From Paramarasmius palmivorus (Eukaryota; Basidiomycota; Agaricomycetes; Agaricales; Marasmiaceae), in NCBI GenBank assembly GCA_037176845.1, contig JAYKXP010000031.1, forward strand, positions 248,001-312,000: a stretch of 64,000 nt of DNA, read 5' to 3'. This document shows positions 23,048 through 36,887 of this stretch, in pieces. Under the pieces are notes generated by a model. It had not been told where the DNA came from. It ran no database searches and saw only the letters and a program-made list of their open reading frames with translations. The stretch's first letter is position 1. Each line of letters starts with the position of its first letter. A program made the translations under genes and the position numbers.

Positions 23048-24779
23048 AAGCTGGAGCGTACACCAACTAATCGAGGACCAAATGAGAGCACTAAAAAAGT
23101 TGCATTTGGGTAGAATTATACAATGTTGCCAGTTATAGTACCGCATTTGAAAGGACCACGCCCAGTCTATCCACTCCTTTGAGGAACCCTACGCCTGATT
23201 CCCAGCTGGCCAGTCCCCATCCAGCGGTCATCCCCTATCTCGATCTTGCGTATCACCGACAGCGTCTGTGCTATAGAACTGCAAGCACGAGCTTCGAAAT
23301 GAATTCCAAGAGAAGTTGACGGTTCCTATGCCGGCAGATGGTGGAAACACGAGGCAAGCGCATGTTCGTGTCGAATGCGGTACAGATCCGATGCTGCGCT
23401 CGACCGTGTATTCGAAATGGTTTTCGCTGCCTGATACGCGGGTTGCTGCAGTAGAGGTGTGGCTTCTAGACGTGACTCGGTAGGGGGTGGTGTGGCGGAT
23501 CGGAGGTGTGGTCGCGTAGCATAGGGATCTGATGTTATCTTCGTGAGCGGCGCCATCCCTTCTTCTGTGAGCCATGGGTGTTGTTCTGGTGGGACTAGAG
23601 ATCGTGAGCTAGAGACCAAGTTACAAACACATAAAAAGTACTCACCACCCGCGTCAGCAACCATTTCTTAGGCCAAAGGAAGTGTTCTTGCCTCATTTCC
23701 CCGTGCTCTCCCTATTGACTCTTGACGCTCATCCATTCAGCAATAGGCACCATTTCACCGTCCTCTCCCTATTAATCTTTAACGCTCATCCGTTTAGGCT
23801 ACGCGATGGACAAGATACAGCTACCATCCTAGTCGCACATATGACAATTACGAAGGAGGTAGGAGGTTGCTTCGAAGGCGAGTGGGGAGACGACAGGAAG
23901 CGTTGGATGTTGCAGGAGAATGGTGCAGGAATCGCGCTGTGCGTGTGTGAAGAGGAAAGGTCCGTGGACGGTAGATTTGGTGCTGGATTAACGTGTGCGG
24001 CGTGTGTTCGAGAGAAACGATGGTAGGTGGTAGCCGGTATGGGATAAAGTAGAGTTGCGACAGAGCGGTGGAGCATATTGGATATGCTAATGGATTGGCC
24101 GCGGATAGTTTCCGGATGTAGTAGCGTTGGAGGTATGGGAGTGGGAGTAAGAATGAAAAACCTCAAGGAGGCTCATAGGAGAGACGGAGAGGTCGTGATG
24201 AAAGTGCTAGCTGGGTAGAAGGGGGTAAGGTACTGTAGAGAGTTCCTGAGTTGAAGATGCACTGTTTGTTGTGCTAGGGACGGAGAAAAATCTTCCAAAG
24301 ATGGGGCCCGGAGTCTTATTCTTCCGAGGTGTAGTTTATTTGGTAGTCGCACTTGCTTTCTATGCAGGTCTGGGCACGAATGAGTGATAGATTGAAGCGT
24401 AGAAAAAGTCTACTCACCGGTACCCGTGATGCTCGTACCAAAATTTCCAACCATCAATACCCTCCCAAACGCTCCAAGAAGTTATATCTCCCTCGCAGAA
24501 AGATGCCTGTAACTCTTCCTTGGGACGATTGGTTCAGAAATCATCGACGTTGAACAAGCTTGTCGCTGGTGACAATCCGAAATTGTTTGTTGTCACCAAA
24601 CACGTGCATTTGGGGTTAGGGTCAAATTGGCGTTTGACGTTAACGCCGAACGAACTCCCTTGCCTGTTCCCATCATCTTGACCTTGACTTTGTTCCGCCG
24701 CAGAATCCGCTTTCAACGTTTCAACACTCAACATGAAGGAGAACAGCGTGAGTAGATATAAATACCCATAATGCTCCAT
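23048..24779 (-). pseudogene. Family Q gene, copy B (partial and divergent)
   Basis: Its 5' end near 24610 keeps QFDPNPK over the GTTAGGGTCAA motif, and 23048-23710 is clearly paralogous to 11880-12500 (for example GVGFLKGVDRLG on the minus strand and the block starting with a TCACCACCCGCGTCAGC splice region near 23642). The central exons present in copies A, C, D and E are missing; only about 1.7 kb separates the two ends. Probably a deletion derivative. Confidence 0.4.
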
Positions 24780-24847
24780 CTGACATCGCTGGTTCGCCCT
24801 TTCCTTTTCCAGACGCGATTTGATCCCTGGCCTGCATATCTATAAAC

Positions 24848-26036
24848 TTGATGTTGTTGTCAAACGGTGACAGGGATCGAAGAGGAGATTATGGGGCCGA
24901 AATCAGAAGGAGATATGAACGAGTAGAAGAATACTCAAACGGCGTACCTACCCGTAGCGTGAGTTATGTACTCTTGAGGTCGAGTTGCCGGTTTTGTTTA
25001 TGTACTGACCTAGGCAGTAGGAAGTTCTACTTCAAAACTTGTCCCTGCCTTTGTAATATATCGAAATCGTTCGATTGTCCTCGTTCTCACCCATCGGTAC
25101 GGTGTCTCAGGAGAATTCCCTCCCTGCGAAGCACGGAATGCTTTTGCCTTCCCGAGCGCCACTTATGAGTATTGTTTTTTTTTCACCATCTAGTATCCCA
25201 CTCAAACTATAGCATTAAGAGCAACTAAACTTTTGAAACGACAGGAACTGCATATATTTGGTATGTCCTTCGCCCAATCCGCTCCGCTAAACTGTTATCA
25301 AAGGTACTTGGACTCGGATGATTGGCTATGCTTGCCTCATTCGGGTGGTCACAAGCCTTACTGTGAGTTTCTCAGATTGTGGCTCAGTTCCTTTGTATTA
25401 CTCAAGTCAAGTTTACCATTACCACATTCATAGACTCCGGAAAATGCCTTAGAGCATGGCTCATTAAGATCATCCGTGTTGAATTCTTGAACCAAGCCTT
25501 CATTTCGACCCACAGGGAGAGGGCTCTTTGTCGTAACCACTAACAGCCTACAAGCAAGGTGACTCCACCATGTCGCATGCCCATCGCAGGTTACTGACGT
25601 ATCTTTCTCTCATATCGATCCAGTTTTGCCCGTCGCAGGCGTGTTAGGTGGCATTTGTGCGGAAGAACGATTCGCCGTCACAGTCTCGGGGGAAGCACTT
25701 GTAATTAGGCGTATAGTTAAAGACGAACCCAGGTTTTGCATTGCTGATCGATTACGACCGTAACTAGGCAGCGAATAGGTCTACCTACTTGTAAATTCGC
25801 CACTGAACAAGTCATTGCGGTCATACATAGGTGCAAGATTTGATATGGCGCCTATGCTATCTTGATCATCAACGGTGCGTAGGCCACGAGTCTGATGAAG
25901 ACCATAACGGCTGACAGCGTGGAGTCCTGCCGCTCAATGCACGGTGAAGGCGTGTTCTGGAAACCACATGGCAAATAAATAGACCACGACAACTCATAAA
26001 TCCTTTCTTTCCTCGGTCCTTCCACTCCTACCTACA
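24848..26036. other. Divergent flank of copy B and NLR1 upstream region
   Basis: An exon-like plus-strand stretch starts at ATG 24848 (GAEIRRRYERVEEYSNGVPT) and ends at a GTGAGT near 24960; a second open piece (25018-25166) is Cys-rich. They could be exons of the plus-strand partner gene found beside other Q copies, but no full model holds. 25550-26036 has nothing recognisable and must contain the NLR1 promoter. Confidence 0.3.
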
Positions 26037-29000
26037 ATGTCTCTCATAGAAACGAATCAAATCACTAGAAGGTACGCCTTGTTTCGTTGTATTTTTTCGC
26101 TAGTTCTGATTGCTAGTAGGGATAATGACACCGAGTCACTTAAGTTCACAATCAAAGGCGAGTTCTATGCTTTCCTCTGGCTCGTATTTAACTGATACCA
26201 CTCAGATCTCAAAATTATGGGGTTACCAGCATCAAGGAGGAAGAAAATCGTCGTAGTCATTCGGGTTCCATACGAAACTAAGGACAGAAAATACCGCACC
26301 GACACAGAAACGATTCGAAACGGCGGGTGTTCGGTTAATTTACTCGTGTATATTCTTCTACCTACTACAATGTCTAGATATTTTCTGATTGACTTTTGCG
26401 CATTTTTTTCCATCAGGCAAGCAAAAGTAAACTCCGGGATGTTGCTATTCGAAGCTTATCGGTATCATATGTTTCGGTCCAACACACTTCTGGCCATTCT
26501 TAGGGTCCCAATGAGTGATTTCCCTCCTGGCTGTGCTGGTAAGTATTGATATCGATTCCTGTTCAAGTATTCTAATAAAATCAATGTGCTCAGAACTCCA
26601 AAGGGAAATGATAATTCATAGAAGAAAGTACATCAACCATCATTTCGAGCTATCGATCAAGACGGAGCACTTGGCATTGCCGCCAGATTCCCTTACACCA
26701 ACCAATACATCCTCACCCGCTGTCCATTTAGAGCAGGACGGTACTCACAGAGATTCTCAAGATTGTGCTAGGAAGGGAGACGATGCTCGACCCAGTGCGG
26801 AATCCGAGATTGGAAACACACAAGCAAAACCCCATCAGCGATTAGATCGGTCTATCGACGGGGTCGACGCGAGACTCGCTGATTTTTCAAGTTCCTCAAT
26901 ATCATCCTCGACTACCGCACCCCACGCCACCCAGACAAAAAATTTTACCACGTCAATCACCAACAACGGTTCTCGAGGACACATTGTTGAGGAAGAGAAG
27001 GCTTCACATACTATGGTATCCGAGATGAACACGTTCAGTACACAAGAGGAGACACGCTATCAAACAGATCGACCCGCTCACGAACTCGATGCGGGATTGA
27101 ATCGTTCTTTAAGTGCACCACCAACTGCCTTGCTCCCCGCCACCGGGAGTGAAGACCATCCACTTCTCGACGTTGAGGATGATTTTAAGCAACGCACCGC
27201 AAGGTTTAATGAAGGGATAGTTAAATTGAATGACCCTGTGGAGAAGAAGAGGGCTTTAGCGGAAAAAAGAAGGCACATCTATCAGACTGCTGAGACCATT
27301 ATCAAGGGGCTGGACCGATTGTCAGAGGTGACATGTTTCCGCAGAAGTGTCTGGCACATTGCTGATATCATCGTAGGCACATGAAATCGCCCGGGCTGCC
27401 TCTATAGTCGTGTCCGGGATTTATCATGTAAGTTATGCTGTTCCTCAGCGCTTGCTCGTGCCTAATTAACAAACTCATGTTGATTAAGGTGATCAAAGCA
27501 AAACACGAGCAGAATGAAGCAATAGTCTCTTTGTATGATATCATGACAGAAACGTTCAGCATCGTGCTAGATAAGGCGCCACTGAACACTCGAGGCCATT
27601 TTACGAAATCCTTCAATGATATCGTCAGGCAGTCAGAGGAATGCTACGTATTCCTCTCGAATTACATGCTTAAAGGCAGCCTCCGTGAGTGTCACGTCAC
27701 AACCTCGAGGATTATTGAATGCCATCATATTGATGATTTACAACATAGGGCAACTTATAGACCTCTGGGACACGCCGTCAAAAATTGCAGAGTTTACAGC
27801 TGCTTTTGAGCTGCTCAAGAAGCAGTTTATTGATGCACAGATTGAGGTTACAATGTCGATTGCCATCGATGCGCAAAAACACTTGAAATCTATAGGTATG
27901 TCTCTTACAATAGCGAATATACTGCCATTCACGCGTTATTTTACATTAGAACAGAAGGCAGTGGTTACAATGGTGACTGTTCTGAACACGCAAAAGGTCG
28001 TGGAATCCATCGGTGAATCGCCTCCAACCTTGATACCTAAACATGCTGATGATGAACAACTTTAGAGAGAGAGAGAAAACTCCGCCCTCTTGAGCCTTCC
28101 TCTCAATTGTTGGGACCAAAGTGTCATTGCCTCTCAGGAACCCGTCTTTCTTCACTTAGGAAGATAATAGACTGGTGCTTTTATGGAGAGCAGTCTGTCT
28201 TGTGGATATCAGGCATTGCTGGTTGCGGCAAAAGCTCATTGATTGGTACCCTGCACAACTCGCTATCCATGTTGGGATTTCGCAGTCGGCTAGCTGCATT
28301 TATTCGTTTCGATCAGAGCTCGTATAGAGACGGGAAAGAGTTTGTCAAGGCCTTAGCCTTTCTACTTGCAAGTTTTGATGAACGCTTTGCGGGGCCAATT
28401 ATGGAGGTCATAGAGCGGAGCCGCCACATTGCTCAGAACACCAATCTCAATACCCAGGTTGAGGAGCTTTTGATAAATCCTCTCCAAGGGTTGAGCGATG
28501 AAATTGCCAAAGAAGGTCGGATTGTTGTCCTTGTCGACGGAATTGATGAATGCTCCCGCTCCGACCAAGTAGAAGCCAATTTTCGTGGTCAGCTTTTAGA
28601 GCTGTTTTCCAACGACAAATTCGGGTTACTTCCGTTCCTACGTTTCGTACTTGCGAGTCGCCCAGAAGAAGACATTGTGGCCTATCTCCAAAATCTTGTT
28701 CACATTCATCACTTCCCACTCGATCACACCTCAGACGAAACCCGTCAGGATATCAATTACTTCCTAACAAAATCATTCGAACAACATCCATCCTTACGCG
28801 TGCTAGATCATGCCATCAAAAGCTCTGCTGTCGAGAAATTAGCAGAACGTGCCAGTGGTCTATTTGTTTGGGCAGCCACTGTCATCGGCTTCATCAAGGA
28901 AAATGCTGTGCAGCGTCTGAAGGTCTTCACAGAGAATGAGCCACCCAAGAATGCCTTACACGCCCTAACAGTTCTATACGAGACTGCCCTCAACTCTCTC

Positions 29001-29968
29001 GTGAATGAACAGGGGGACGACGACATCAGAAAGAATATTTGCATGGCATTGGTTTTGATCATGGTGATCCCTTTGACTATTGAATGCACTATTCCCATCC
29101 TCCATAGCCTTTCCAACCATGTAGACCCTGAAAATAATCCAGACATAGTTGGTGCCTTCCACAAACTCCATAGCCTTGTCACTGAGGAGAATGAGGAGTA
29201 CCAACTTCTTCACAAATCATTTGATGATTTCTTGACCTCCAAGGATCGGGCTGGCCATTGGTATATTGATATGGAGAAGTACAAAGCAATTTTGTATGAA
29301 GCTATGATCACATGCACCATGGATCACCTTGATAAGGCCAACAAGGAACTCCCAGAGGCCCTCTCATCTGATCTATATCAATATGCAATATATGGGCCAT
29401 ATCAGGGTGCAGAACAAGACTTATCCCTCTACCAGAGCCTTCAGCAAAAGCTGGAAAGGTTTTTACTGGGATATGTGGTCCGTTGGCTACGTTCTTGGGA
29501 TGATGATCTTGCCAAGAAGGAGGGTTCAAATGTTCTGAGATGGTTTGGTGGAGAATGTCATAAACAGGTAGCTTCCCTTACATTCAAGGAGACATTTTCT
29601 GACAATGTTTTCAGGCTGAGAAACTCCAGCATGACTCTGAATTCATGCAAAAAGCATGGCTTGGTGCATTATGGCTTCAATCCTTTCCCCCTCACTTCAA
29701 AATTGGCATCAAAGATTTTTTCAATATCATGCTATACAACGCTGCACTGGCTGGAAAGGCCACCAAGACAAATGCTGATGATCAACAAGCTTTGGAATGG
29801 GAGGTAGACAATATCTACATGTCTGTCTTTGTTCAGATGGCTGGTGGATCAAATGTCTACGAGGAAATTGTTGAGGTACTGGACAAGGTGTGTAAAGTCA
29901 GATATTGGGTATGGCATTTCTCACTCATTCCTCATGATAGAACCCTATTCCCCCAGTGGTATCATTGA
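26037..29968 (+). CDS. NLR1: C2-like / helical bundle / NACHT STAND NTPase
   Basis: Fungal NLR-type protein; relatives are nucleotide-driven switches in nonself recognition and regulated cell death. Eleven exons with matching phases give 1121 residues: 26037-26071, 26117-26157, 26206-26326, 26417-26538, 26594-27327, 27377-27427, 27489-27684, 27749-27895, 27950-28012, 28066-29567, 29615-29968. A C2-like domain spans about residues 15-110 (LKIMGLPASRRKK, FEAYRYHMFRSNTLLAILRVP). A polar Ser/Thr-rich linker (about 110-350) follows, then a helical domain (AHEIARAASIVVSGIYHV onward, about 352-500). NACHT: Walker A GIAGCGKSS at about residue 553, Walker B VVLVDGIDECS near 658. No ankyrin, TPR or WD40 repeats follow; the C-terminus is a unique 350-residue region. 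Intron 2 has a GC donor. The start exon is the least certain part. Confidence 0.88.
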
Positions 29969-30565
29969 GTGCAAAGATGGAGATGCCAATAAAGATTGTG
30001 AGTGGGGGAAGGATTAGGATGGAGACTTGTTCTATAGTTGCAGGGAATGAATGGTCTACAAGAGAGTTCATTGACTGGATGTATTGATGAGGTTGAGTGG
30101 GTTCTAATTGTGAGGCCTTGGGATTGATACTAGCAGTGGTAAAATGACGAGAGTAGAGGATAGGGTGAGTAAATGTTAACCTGCATATGTCATTCTGTAT
30201 ATAAAGCTCTGTACATGAGGTTGTGCCATCCCCAGGTCATCTCAGAATTATATTGTCTCCCTTGCTCCACACACCTCCATATCCTTTTCAACCCCGTATC
30301 CCAACCCTTTCTTAGGCCCACCTGACACTCCATAACTTGTATGGCAAACAACTGACTATAAGAGTTGCCAGCAGGCATAATGACCCTAGAAGAGGACGTG
30401 TCAGACCTGTAGTCTGACAAAAAGGTTCTGTCCACTCACCCATATATGCCTTTGCGCCTCAGGTGATACTACCTCTCCTTGCCCTGTGAATGCCTACAAG
30501 AAATGTTGAACACCCGTCAAACACCCGTGCTCAATGTCCCGACTTGGAGAATACTGATGACTTGT
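29969..30565. other. NLR1 3' flank
   Basis: No separate gene is seen. It is strongly similar to 49206-49770 after NLR2 and so part of the duplicated unit; the first part is probably the 3' UTR. Confidence 0.5.
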
Positions 30566-31276
30566 TCACTTGAGATGTGCTTTTTCTGTATAGTTCTTCA
30601 ACTGCGGCAGTGGATAAATGAAGCACAGGATAGCTATTGTTGAAGGAAATGTGAGCCCAGTGTCATCTGAGGGGAATGTTGAGCAGAGGAGAAGGATAGT
30701 GCGGAGTGGAACTGTTGTCGGTGGAGCTGACAAGGCGTTGAGATTTGCAGAGAGCCTCGTGTAGGGAGGCATGGTACAATCCTGATGGGCTGTTCAGGAA
30801 GCTGAGGGCTGCAAAATCAAGTGTTGCGGTCATAAGTAATTGACCTCCAGCACGATAGAACTAATTCGCATACCGTTCCCTTGCGAATAGCCGCTAACCA
30901 ATCATATATCCCCGGAATATCCTGTGAACCCCTCTAGTCCCAGTCCTTTCTGATTTCTCCAAACATTTTTGGTATTTGAGTGGGTGTGAGGCGAGTTTGG
31001 AGAGAAGGATGTTGCGATGGACATACTCGGTGGAATTTGAGAAGAGCGCGTTGAACCTTTGAAGGTTGGCAGTGTTGAAGATAAGACACTTGTAGTGGTG
31101 TGCCGTGTCTTTTCCGACCTTGACTGAGGAGCTGTTCGTAGGGAATGAGAAATTGGATTGTTGACAGTCAGATGACTGAATGGCTTCGGTTGAACGTTAT
31201 CGGTGTGAGCGCTTATCGCGACAAAATTTTCATCGCACCATACCACGTGGCTGTTCCTTTCAATGACGTCCACCAT
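30566..31276 (-). pseudogene. Family X minus-strand gene remnant, copy 1
   Basis: Two open pieces (31276-30902 and 30772-30566) are collinear with 50473-50023 and 49978-49772 downstream of NLR2. A common frame reads KCLIFNTANLQRFNALFSNS here and KCLILNTTDYQGFNTLFSTS in the other copy, and MPPYTRLSANL in both; a TACAG acceptor-like site ends the latter. Stops separate the pieces. No family is recognised. Confidence 0.35.
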
Positions 31277-33211
31277 CGCCCCACTTTTGTTTTCTTACCT
31301 CTCGTTCTTTGCGGCATCCTTTCTATGTGTAGGTTATCCAACTTCCGTTCCGTGTGCTCCCTGACAGGTATCATCACAGACCTCGCTATTCCATGTCGTC
31401 CATCACAACTGCCAGATCGATTTCGACCAGATGTACCAGCAGCCTCAATAGAGCTCACGTAGAAGGACTTTTGAACCCCAACGAACCCTAGATCTACTCC
31501 TCCGGGGTTCTGGTGTCACTCTCAGCCCTTGTGCCAACTAAGCTGTTGTGTCCAGGGTGCTACTCTAGTGCTCTGCTCTGGGGTAGCGGAATTCGTATTG
31601 GCTAGTGAAGCTTGGAGGTGCGTACCCTTCATCTTTACCTTCAGCAAATTTCTGACCTAGCTGCTTAGCACCCTCCCTAAAACATCCACCCCCTACGGCA
31701 TAGTCAACATAGCTCAACCTCGTCGACCCATTCATGCCCTGCGTGATAGTGTCCTTCCCCCGCTACCTAAACAAAGGACACCCCATGGAAGACCTCACCA
31801 GACGGATTAGCAACGTTCAACATGGTGCAGTAACACCCTTTCCAGTGCATTATGAGGCACACTCACCAAACCTTCCATGATCCAAAGTTCAAACCTACCA
31901 ACCTATGACTTGCACCCTCGGGCAGAGGTGACGACTTGGACGGCTCGACATGGTCAATTCTACTGGGTTGTACCTACACCCTCCTACACCTCATATCTCC
32001 TTCCCCTTCTGAGCCTTTTGCCCCGTCGACAGTGTCATATTAGCTTCCACGTCACCAACCCCAACTATGGACACCCAAAAGGTAATTGTCCCTTTGCCAT
32101 CCTCGTCCACTAAACACGTCCTAATACCTCCTTAGATCATCTACCGGCCGTGTTCAGCACCACCGAACACATCTCGCGCATATCGTCCCCCCCACGCATA
32201 CCCCCGACCTACCTCCCGTTTCGACAACTTCCCGATACATTACGACCAGCGGATACACGGCTAAAGCAGCTTTACATATACCCCGACGAGCTCCTGCAAT
32301 CTCACGGGCATACGGGTTGTGGTCGCCGATGCCGGTCCATCCGTAGGTTTGACCTTCAAGGAGATCAAGGAGAAGGTATGTCAACCCCGTTTATCACTTG
32401 ATTTACTGGTTGCTAAGCGTCTTTTAGGTGTTCCTGGGCTTCGTTTGAACTTGGGAAAAGGGATTTTCATCTCGGATGTAGCCGTCAAGGGAACGAACCC
32501 ATGGTTACACTTGGCGGTTGTAGATGAAGGAAAAGAGGACTACGAACGATAATATTTCGCCCAAGGGGTGCGTGCACAATCAGGTTACGAACACCTGAGG
32601 TTACGAGAGGAACATTGGCATAGATTACGATCATATGGGCTCGAGTACAGCGTAGGTTTGGAAGTAGAAGGTACTAGATACGGTGAATATATCAATCTCT
32701 TAAATACATTCTCGTATCCATACAGCCTCTCAATCGCCCCCAGACTCCAGCTGGCCGAAACGACCAGGTGTCCGAGTAATTGACGCGATGAGGGGGATGA
32801 ACCGACAGCGATGACATGAAATGGTGCGACAGGCCAAAGAACCTCAAAGAGCACAAGCGTTGGCACTCGCAGGTGTTGCAAGTTACGAGCGTGTAAACAA
32901 ACGTTCACTCGTGAATCTATCTGGGAATAAGTAATGAAGCAATAACGAAACGAAATAACTCCTCATACCTTCGGGCTGGGATAGCATCCTTCAGACTCCT
33001 ACAACACAGATCCATACCTACACCAGTCTTTGCGAGACAGCAGACACCTATACCAAGATTCTTCGGCAGTAGCAGAGAGGCTAGTACAAACTGTATTCGG
33101 AATAGGTAAGATATGTGGTGATGACGGATGAATCAGAGAGCATAAAGGTGGCGTATTGATCTAACTTTTGCACCCTGTGGGTTCAAAGATGGTATACGCT
33201 CTCGCAAGCGA
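31277..33211 (+). other. Family X plus-strand region, copy 1
   Basis: Paralogous to 50474-52230 and in part to 56040-56460. Open pieces at 31877-32113, 32150-32401 and 32319-32552 include ADAGPSVGLTFKE before a GTATGTCAA donor; the same piece follows at 51508-51560 and a related donor at 56401. The open frames do not join into one protein; the 56-kb copy uses a different frame. Probably a decayed multi-exon gene. Confidence 0.3.
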
Positions 33212-35388
33212 TTAGTTGGAAATGGTTCTCCCGCGCGATGGTATTGAAGGGCTCTCAGTGATCATGCCCATTTTCCTGTTAGAAATGGTGTGTATGAAAC
33301 GCAGCTGAGTGAGAAACAGGGGGAGCTGTATATTCTGGGATGGCGCCGAAGGACTGATGACAGGGTGATGTTGCAGTTGAGGCGTGTTGACGCAGAATGG
33401 CGAGCATGTGTTGTGAACGTGTGACATGAAGCAATTTTGCTGGAGAACGGCGTCAGATAGAGCTGACAAGATAGCATCTCCGACTGCAAGTTTCTGCTGC
33501 AATGTCAACAACGCCGAGGAATGAGACTGGCTACACTTACCCTTGCTCCTTGTATCCCTGCCTGTAGCGATCAAGTCCAGCACGACTCCGACACTCCATC
33601 GCGAGCTTGGTTGACTGCTAAATCAAAGAAAGGATCAGACAGAGGTCGGGAAAAAGTAGCATCGAAAACTTACCAGGACCGGGCAGAAATAACATTTCGA
33701 TAACATCGCACCAATCAAGTCGCCATACGAGAGACAACACCGTTTGCAAGCTAGAAAGAGATCAGCGAAGGTAGGCATCAGAAGGAAGGCGATCTAACGT
33801 ACCTCTTCAGCGAGCTCTTGTCCCGGTTCGATATGCCTATCTGGAAGATATCTTCGGTAATCCTTGATAATTCTGTAGGCATAGAACATTTGAGATGTTT
33901 CGATTACAGGTTCGTGGCTTTGGGCGAGCAAAAACCGAATGTGATCCGACCGATATCAATGTGTGATTTCAGTGCCAGCGCCGGTCATCAACACTGAGGA
34001 AGAAGTCAGTACGATGTCGATACCAAAGAAGACAGGATTTACATCGAACCAAGGCTTCAACTTCGCAACCTCTATACTCCCCACGATCTCTACTCCCGCC
34101 GGCCAAAAACGCGCAACCTCGTGAGTGAATGTATCAGAGTGTACTGATACTGAGAATGCTTCTGCTGGGTGATATCTCGGCTTGTCATGTTGGCTGAGAA
34201 GGTGCAGTTCTGGTATTGTCGATATGGTGGTGTTATGGTGCCGTTTCGGAAGGTTCTCTATGGCTCCAGAGGAATCGGAGATGAAGTTCAAAAGGAAAGG
34301 TACCATTAGAGCCGATCGGCGCAATGGAAGACAGATAGAAGGCGGAGTGTTGTCTAAGCAAAGAAAGGTCAGAACTCGAAATCTTCCACACAAACAGGTC
34401 GACGCACCACAATAGAAGCATATACTTTGTCCTCCAATAGAGGCAGCCAGATCGTGGACCACTTCTCCCCTTTGTAGTCGCGGCGGTATCTCTCAAAAAG
34501 AGCAAACGGGACGGATCTCAGATGAGAACCGTGTAGGCTTCAATGGAAACTGAGCATCGAGACGGTGTTATGGAGCGAGAACATGCTTACCAGCCATTCG
34601 AGGTAAAGCTCTTGGATCTGCCCAAGCATCCGCATTCTTTTCCATCGCCCAGAGTCTTCACCCGGCACATTCTACATGTCCAGCCTATCAAAATGGGATT
34701 CTTTGGCGCGTAGTTGTTGTTGTAGAAGGGACACGGAGGCGGGAGCCATGCCATAGAGCCCACGGGGGATGATGTAGAATATCCCCGTCGAGAGAGGTAC
34801 GTGTACAAGCGTAAGGAGTGGGCTTAGGCTGGCGGATGTAGGTGTGTATAGCGGATGCCGAGATATACGTCGAGGCAGCCATGGCTGATTGGTGCTAGGG
34901 AGGGCATGGAGCGGAAGGCGGGGTGAAGGGTGGTTGGGACTGGGTTGGGATGAACAATTGTTGGGTGTCAGAGTATCGTCGATCATGTAGCGGCGCGGAG
35001 AATGCAATCTTTTCAATAGCGTGGGCTTTCAGGCGGAAGGATTGGGGTCCTTGTTGGCTTCAGCAGCAGTATAGGGTTACTAGATGGATGGTTCCTTAGC
35101 CATTAGAGGACGAGTGAGTAAGATGTGGAAGGAGGAAAAAGGGTTGACTCACCAGTAATCCATCACGCTCTCGAAGAATTTCCAACCACCCGTTCGCCTT
35201 GAAATTCTTGGTATGCGTATTTTTATCTCATATAACATCGCTCGTAAAGTCTTCAGGGTATAAAACCCTCGCAGAATATCGATATTGCTGAGGTCGTCGT
35301 TGGTGAAGAGTCTGAAAAGAGTATAGAGCAGATTGGGGTTAGGGTCAAAGTGAGCGCCATCAATTGACGCCGTCTCTTGTTCCATCAC
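33212..35388 (-). pseudogene. Family Q gene, copy C
   Basis: Well-preserved copy with one clear defect. The 5' end (35388) reads FDPNPNLLYTLFRLFTNDDL. The exon at 34408-34537 decodes to LRSVPFALFERYRRDYKGEK followed by WSTIWLPLLEDKVYASIV and has the same 130-base length as in copy E. The following exon region (33990-34353) reads CLPLRRSALMVPFLLNFISD and then PRYHPAEAFSV. Near 33790-33960 the frame FLLAQSHEPVIETSQMFYAY is preceded by a TGA where copy E has CGA. A late exon reads RWSVGVVLDLIATGRD (33583). Function unknown; ends approximate. Confidence 0.45.
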
Positions 35389-36887
35389 ATCATGACCTCT
35401 ACTTTTTTCCTCTGCCTAATCATCTCTCGGTGGCTGTTCAGCGCGTCTCAAAAGCTAAGGCAAGTAATAAATAACACTACTCCCAATTACTATAGCTTTC
35501 CATCCTTTCTCAAGCTCAGAAGCATGCACAATATTTATGGACATACCTCGAATGCACGCAGACGTTTTCTACGGCTGCCAATAGACAACGTGGATAGGAA
35601 TAGGTTGAACGAAGCATGCATCCGTGGAAAAGTATAAGGTGAGCCCTGGGATAACCTTCTCCTATGAACCTCGCTGAGTTTCAAACGGATATTCAGGACC
35701 CGCTATATCGTACTACTCCGAGTCATCTGTGCGTCAAGTCAAAATCATTTATCTTCCATGCATCTTTGCGGTTACAGACAAGGGAGTGACTCTCTGGGCC
35801 CTGTTGAACCTGTGTTTGCCCGTTGAACACCTAGCCCGGATCCGGGTGAGTACGCAATTGATATACTACGCAACCTCTACCTAGAGAACGCTAGTGCAAC
35901 TCGGTAGCACCCAGAAATTAACCACCAGAATCCCTTTTCGTAAACCTTTCACTCGCTCAGAGTGAATCATTTACCAGGCTTAGTTCTATGAGAAGGCAAG
36001 TACTCCACTTCACCGGACAGGTTTTTTGTTAGGCTTCTCATAGTCGGATAACAGGATGATTTACCGATTTTATATTCGACAACCTCTAAGCATACCAGAT
36101 GCTTCTGTTAAAGTGCTCGCTGTTGTAAAGAGATAAGTTCGCTCCGTTATCTCATCACATAAAGAGAGAATCTGAATTAATTATGGGCGAGTTCGCCAAA
36201 TGCTCCAAATTTCAGTTCCTTACTTCCGGCTCATGGATCTTCGCAGATATGGCCGAACTGAAAAAGCTCACCTCTTAAGCCTTCATCTCGGGAGTTTCAG
36301 AGTGCATATCTATTCTAATTCCTCTTTACGAAGTGTGATTGCGCCATAGAGGTGATGAATGTGTAGTTTTCATATACTATGTATACCTAATTACTGGGCA
36401 TCCTATGCTCCGAGTCTGTTGAACACTCACGCTGAATATCTAATATAGTCCTGATTCGACAACATGTGGTCTAGGCAGCACGGGAACTCATCAACGATCA
36501 CATAAAGCTGGGCTCATGTACTGCTCAGTTTTGTTTAAAATCACTTCGATATCGGCGTAGGTCATTGTAGGCTATTCGAGGGATGTATAAGTCAAAGCTA
36601 TACACCCGGTCTCAACAGCTCTCGGAGTACTAATTAGTTATCAACGGAATGAATTGCGCTATCAAAATTTCGGGACAATGGAGTTTAGGTAGCGCGTAAG
36701 TAGTATCAATTGCAGTTCGTCCCGCTCCCCCAAACCAAGGACACCGGCAATATCATCACATTTCCAAAATATGGAGGCTGGCTACTGACACACTTGACCG
36801 CCTTGGATATCACGAATTTGGTCCAAACCGCGCTTAGCTGGAACTTGTCGCTTCAAGTGGTAAGTATGTACTTTTATTAGACAACAA
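35389..36887. other. Divergent flank of copy C
   Basis: An open plus-strand stretch starting at 35389 (MTSTFFLCLIISRW) ends at 35637 after SNARRRFLRLPIDNVDRNR; the same piece occurs near 16000 and in degraded form at 44560 and 54760. From 35640 to 36600 it matches 16100-16870 in patches. No full gene is supported. Confidence 0.35.

Noticed and set aside
22629..23048. 139-residue plus-strand ORF, Ser/Arg-rich
   Set aside because: The opposite strand is nearly as open and no splice, homologue or motif supports either strand.
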